Below are positions 61,673 to 64,000 of a DNA stretch of 64,000 nt, piece after piece (the stretch's first letter is position 1; every line of letters begins with the position of its first letter). The stretch is taken from contig CP054189.1 of NCBI GenBank assembly GCA_015709495.1, positions 930,001 through 994,000 on the forward strand. Reading direction: 5' to 3'. The notes under the pieces are model-generated. The model worked only from the letters and a program-made list of their open reading frames with translations, did not search any database and was not told where the DNA came from. Position numbers and translations under genes: made by a program. The stretch comes from Chthonomonadaceae bacterium. GTDB taxonomy: Bacteria > Armatimonadota > Fimbriimonadia > Fimbriimonadales > Fimbriimonadaceae.

Positions 61673-62002
61673 TTACCAGTCGCGATTGCGGCCGCCACGG
61701 CCACCGCCGCCACCGCCGCCATATCCGCCGCGGCCCCGTCCGCCTCCGCCGCCACCGCCCCCGTTCGGTCGCGATTCGCGGGGCCGAGCTTCGTTGACCG
61801 TCAGGGTCCGCCCTCCCAGAGATGCGCCGTTCATGGCTTCGATGGCCGCGTTCATTTGATCTTCGTCGACATCGATGAATCCGAACCCTCGGCCTTCGAT
61901 GATGCGTGCGTTGTGTCCGCCGTAGTTCGCGAACGCGTCAGTCAGGGCGAGCGCGTCCATCGAGTAGGGCAGGTTGCCTACGTAGAGTGTTTTAATTGCC
62001 AA
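61673..62002 (-). CDS. RRM RNA-binding protein with Gly/Arg-rich tail
   Basis: The protein is 109 aa from a TTG at 62002, with GGGAGA eight bases upstream. One RRM: RNP2 LYVGNL (6-11) and RNP1 RGFGFI (about 38-43), followed by a tail of Gly and Arg (about 78-105), the layout of cyanobacterial cold-induced RNA-binding proteins. It probably binds mRNA during cold or stress. A TATAAT -10 lies upstream. Confidence 0.92.
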   Translation of the reverse strand: MAIKTLYVGNLPYSMDALALTDAFANYGGHNARIIEGRGFGFIDVDEDQMNAAIEAMNGASLGGRTLTVNEARPRESRPNGGGGGGGGRGRGGYGGGGGGGRGGRNRDW

Positions 62003-62132
62003 TGTTGGTCTCCCAGTTCAGGCCGAGCCTGATTGTTCGTTTCGGTTCAGGAGTCGAAGGCATCGAAATCAGGAACGACCGGGAGGCCAGTATCACGGAT
62101 TCGAAAGCTTGGACGTGAATCGTAACGTGCAT

Positions 62133-62138
62133 ATTATA
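62133..62138 (-). promoter_or_regulatory. consensus -10 box (TATAAT) before RRM gene
   Basis: TATAAT on the minus strand lies about 130 bases before the TTG start, leaving a long 5' leader, as cold-induced RNA-binding genes often have. The -35 is not clear. Confidence 0.45.
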
Positions 62139-62297
62139 CGTCAGATGAGCGCAAACCCCTAGGAATTCTTTCAGGATTCTGCGCTTGAAGCTGGCCCTAG
62201 TCGCGGGCACGGCGTGCGGGGAGCGGTTGGGATTGGTCTGAGGGGAACGGCGAGCATAGGCCCTTTGATCCCGCTTCCGCCCCGAACAGGAGGTAAC

Positions 62298-63137
62298 TTG
62301 GAATCTCTGAGCGCAACGCTGCGTATCAACGAACAGCCGATGAGCAAGCCGATCATCCACGTCAAGGACCTTTGCAAAGACTACGTCATGGGCGACGTGG
62401 TCGTCCACGCCCTTCGCGGGGCGAACATCTCCATCGACGAGGGCGAGATGATCGCCATCATGGGACCCTCGGGGAGCGGAAAGTCCACCTTCATGAACGT
62501 CATTGGTTGCTTGGACCGGCCCACGTCGGGCGAGTTCATTCTGAACGACCAAAGCGTAAGCCGCCTTTCCGACAACGAACTCGCTGACATTCGCAACAAG
62601 TACATCGGGTTCGTGTTTCAGACCTTCAACCTGCTCCCCCGGACCTCGGCGCTCAAGAACACCGAGCTTCCCCTTATCTACGCAGGGGTCAAGAACCGGA
62701 CCGAGAAGGCGAAGGTCGCGCTCGAACGAGTGGGGCTGCTTCAGAGGATGCACCACAAGCCGAACGAGCTTTCGGGGGGTCAGCAGCAGCGGGTCGCGAT
62801 CGCCAGGGCCATCGTTAACGATCCCGTGCTGATCCTTGGTGACGAACCTACCGGGAACCTCGACTCTCGAACTGCCGAAGAGATCATGGCGCTTTTCCAA
62901 GACCTCAACCGCGAAGGCAAAACCGTAGTGATCGTCACTCACGAACACGACATCGCAAATCACTGCAAGCGAATCGTTAGGTTCAAGGACGGGTTCATCG
63001 TGGACGACGAGCGGGTCACCGAGGTCATCGACGCCAGGGACATGCTCGCCAAGATGCCCGATCTCGACGCTGTCGAGGTGCGGAAGCCCAAGGCTACGGC
63101 GAGCGCTCCCCAACCCGAGCCCGGTTTTCAGGTTTAG
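62298..63137 (+). CDS. ABC transporter ATP-binding protein (MacB/LolD type)
   Basis: The protein is 279 aa from TTG 62298, which follows AGGAGG by four bases; an in-frame ATG at 62340 is another option. Walker A is GPSGSGKST, the signature [16 protein letters not shown] and Walker [15 protein letters not shown]. This group drives FtsX/MacB-type membrane proteins for lipoprotein release or efflux. The permease is not adjacent within the window. The C-terminal about 50 residues are an extension. Confidence 0.88.
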   Translation: MESLSATLRINEQPMSKPIIHVKDLCKDYVMGDVVVHALRGANISIDEGEMIAIMGPSGSGKSTFMNVIGCLDRPTSGEFILNDQSVSRLSDNELADIRNKYIGFVFQTFNLLPRTSALKNTELPLIYAGVKNRTEKAKVALERVGLLQRMHHKPNELSGGQQQRVAIARAIVNDPVLILGDEPTGNLDSRTAEEIMALFQDLNREGKTVVIVTHEHDIANHCKRIVRFKDGFIVDDERVTEVIDARDMLAKMPDLDAVEVRKPKATASAPQPEPGFQV

Positions 63138-63152
63138 GGAACGGCGCGGCGA

Positions 63153-63677
63153 TCAGGCGCCGGGTTCTTCGCCGAGAGACTCCTCGACGGCGTCGAAGTT
63201 CATTTTTCGAAAGCGGGCGATTTCGTCGGGCGCAAGCACGAGCACATTCGGGTTGGCCGCATGGATGAAATGCTCGAACGTGATCTCCCCGACCTCGCCG
63301 TTCTCGACGAACTCGTCGTACATCCGGCGCAGGACCAGAGCGGGAGTCGGGGGCTGGGGGTACGCGTCAACCCAAATCCCCGGCATCGCGTCCCGGCTCT
63401 TGTAGGCGACGGCGGCGATATGAGCTCCTCGCGATTCCGGGCCCTCCTCGCCGCCCGAAGACCACCTTCCTTCGCGGACTTCGAAGCCGAGTTCCGTTAG
63501 GGTATGGCGGACCTCCTCAATAGGAGCTGCGGCAAAACTCTCGACGTAGCCGCCGATCGACTTCAGAGCTGCCGTTGCGACGACCTCGCCATCTTGAGGG
63601 TCCAGAAACGCCAAGTTCTCGCCTCCGTATTTGCGGAGGGCCTCCGCGAACAGTTCGAAGGGAACTCGGAGAATCAT
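63153..63677 (-). CDS. unknown acidic protein
   Basis: The protein is 174 aa from ATG 63677 (179 from GTG 63692). It contains RVPFELFAEALRKYGGENLAFLDPQ and a C-terminal stretch LVLRRMYDEFVENGEVGEITFEHFI. There is no signal peptide or membrane helix. I do not recognise it. It diverges from acs. Confidence 0.55.
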   Translation of the reverse strand: MILRVPFELFAEALRKYGGENLAFLDPQDGEVVATAALKSIGGYVESFAAAPIEEVRHTLTELGFEVREGRWSSGGEEGPESRGAHIAAVAYKSRDAMPGIWVDAYPQPPTPALVLRRMYDEFVENGEVGEITFEHFIHAANPNVLVLAPDEIARFRKMNFDAVEESLGEEPGA

Positions 63678-63739
63678 GGGACAGCCTTGCACCGACTAAG
63701 CTAGAATGCACTCACCATTCTAACGCGTGGAGGGGCATT

Positions 63740-64000
63740 TTGTCAGAAACCATCAAGATCCTTCTCGAAGAAGACCGAGTTTTCGAACCCAGCGCGGAGT
63801 TCGTCGCTCAAGCCAACATCAATGATCCGTCGATTTACGAAGAGGCCGATTCGGACTATCTGGGCTTCTGGGAAGGTTGGGCCAAAGAGTTGGACTGGTA
63901 CGAACCTTGGGGGGAGGTCTTGCAGTGGAAACTCCCGTACGCCAAGTGGTTCGTCGGCGGCAAGCTGAATGCGTGCTTCAACTGTGTGGACCGCCATGTC
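63740..64000 (+). CDS. acs: acetyl-CoA synthetase, N-terminal part (cut by window edge)
   Basis: From a TTG five bases after GGAGGGG, 87 residues run off the window. They include IYEEADSDYLGFWEGWAKELDWYEPW and PYAKWFVGGKLNACFNCVDRHV, the characteristic N-terminus of acetyl-CoA synthetases. It makes acetyl-CoA from acetate, ATP and CoA. Confidence 0.9.
   Translation, partial: MSETIKILLEEDRVFEPSAEFVAQANINDPSIYEEADSDYLGFWEGWAKELDWYEPWGEVLQWKLPYAKWFVGGKLNACFNCVDRHV

Noticed and set aside
1..64000. tRNA, rRNA, insertion sequence, prophage or toxin-antitoxin genes
   Set aside because: None could be supported by reading the sequence; weak similarities did not show the needed secondary structure or motifs.

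Overview
The window is 64 kb of GC-rich (about 60-65 %) bacterial chromosome. It is densely packed with short gaps, and no rRNA, tRNA, insertion sequence or prophage could be recognised. The mix of two PEP-CTERM exported proteins, a SigH-type sigma factor, many secreted glycine-rich or PKD/TPR proteins, TTG/GTG starts, and genes whose start codon lies 5-7 bases after a TANNNT -10 box suggests an environmental member of the Armatimonadota (Fimbriimonadia-like). That assignment is inference from gene content, not from a marker search.

Layout. 1-5 kb: divergent DUF58 and RDD genes, an intergenic region with DnaA-box-like sites (candidate oriC), then recF, a DUF721/DciA-like gene and a competence channel split into two ORFs. 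5-15 kb: mostly minus strand, with valS, a solitary LAGLIDADG protein, an ABC ATPase, cdsA, a LuxR regulator, a SigH-like sigma factor, and the group recA-recX-ymdB-PKD protein. 15-24 kb: two PEP-CTERM genes, ggt, alaS with an inserted segment, a poorly starting secreted protein, a long inverted-repeat element and a Gly/Gln-repeat protein. 24-41 kb: methyltransferases, a KOW protein, an orphan response regulator, prfA-ankyrin, purS-purQ, an NlpC/P60 hydrolase, a hemerythrin-like protein, typA, TPR and PPC-like exported proteins and a family 2 glycoside hydrolase.

41.4-47.4 kb holds a complete type II-C CRISPR-Cas system. It has an array of 19 repeats, cas2, cas1, a compact cas9 (about 1079 aa with all RuvC/HNH residues) and, divergent from cas9, a tracrRNA with a clear anti-repeat and a UUCG-capped terminator. 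Two pairs of spacers are related to each other, which suggests repeated sampling of the same invader family. Each repeat ends in a -10-like box, as in Neisseria-type II-C arrays.

47.7-64 kb: mutS, metG (lacking its zinc cysteines), a saccharopine-dehydrogenase-like gene, hmgA, a FlgM-like gene, an SLC1 transporter with an unusual extracytoplasmic insertion, two lower-GC secreted proteins, a glycosyltransferase plus a caspase-TPR protein, an RRM RNA-binding protein, a LolD/MacB-type ATPase, an unknown protein and the start of acs.

The items most worth follow-up are the II-C locus and its duplicated spacers, the recurrent leaderless promoter layout, the ymdB gene without a standard start codon, the AlaS insertion, the secreted protein with a stop at its apparent second codon, and the inverted-repeat element at 22.4 kb.
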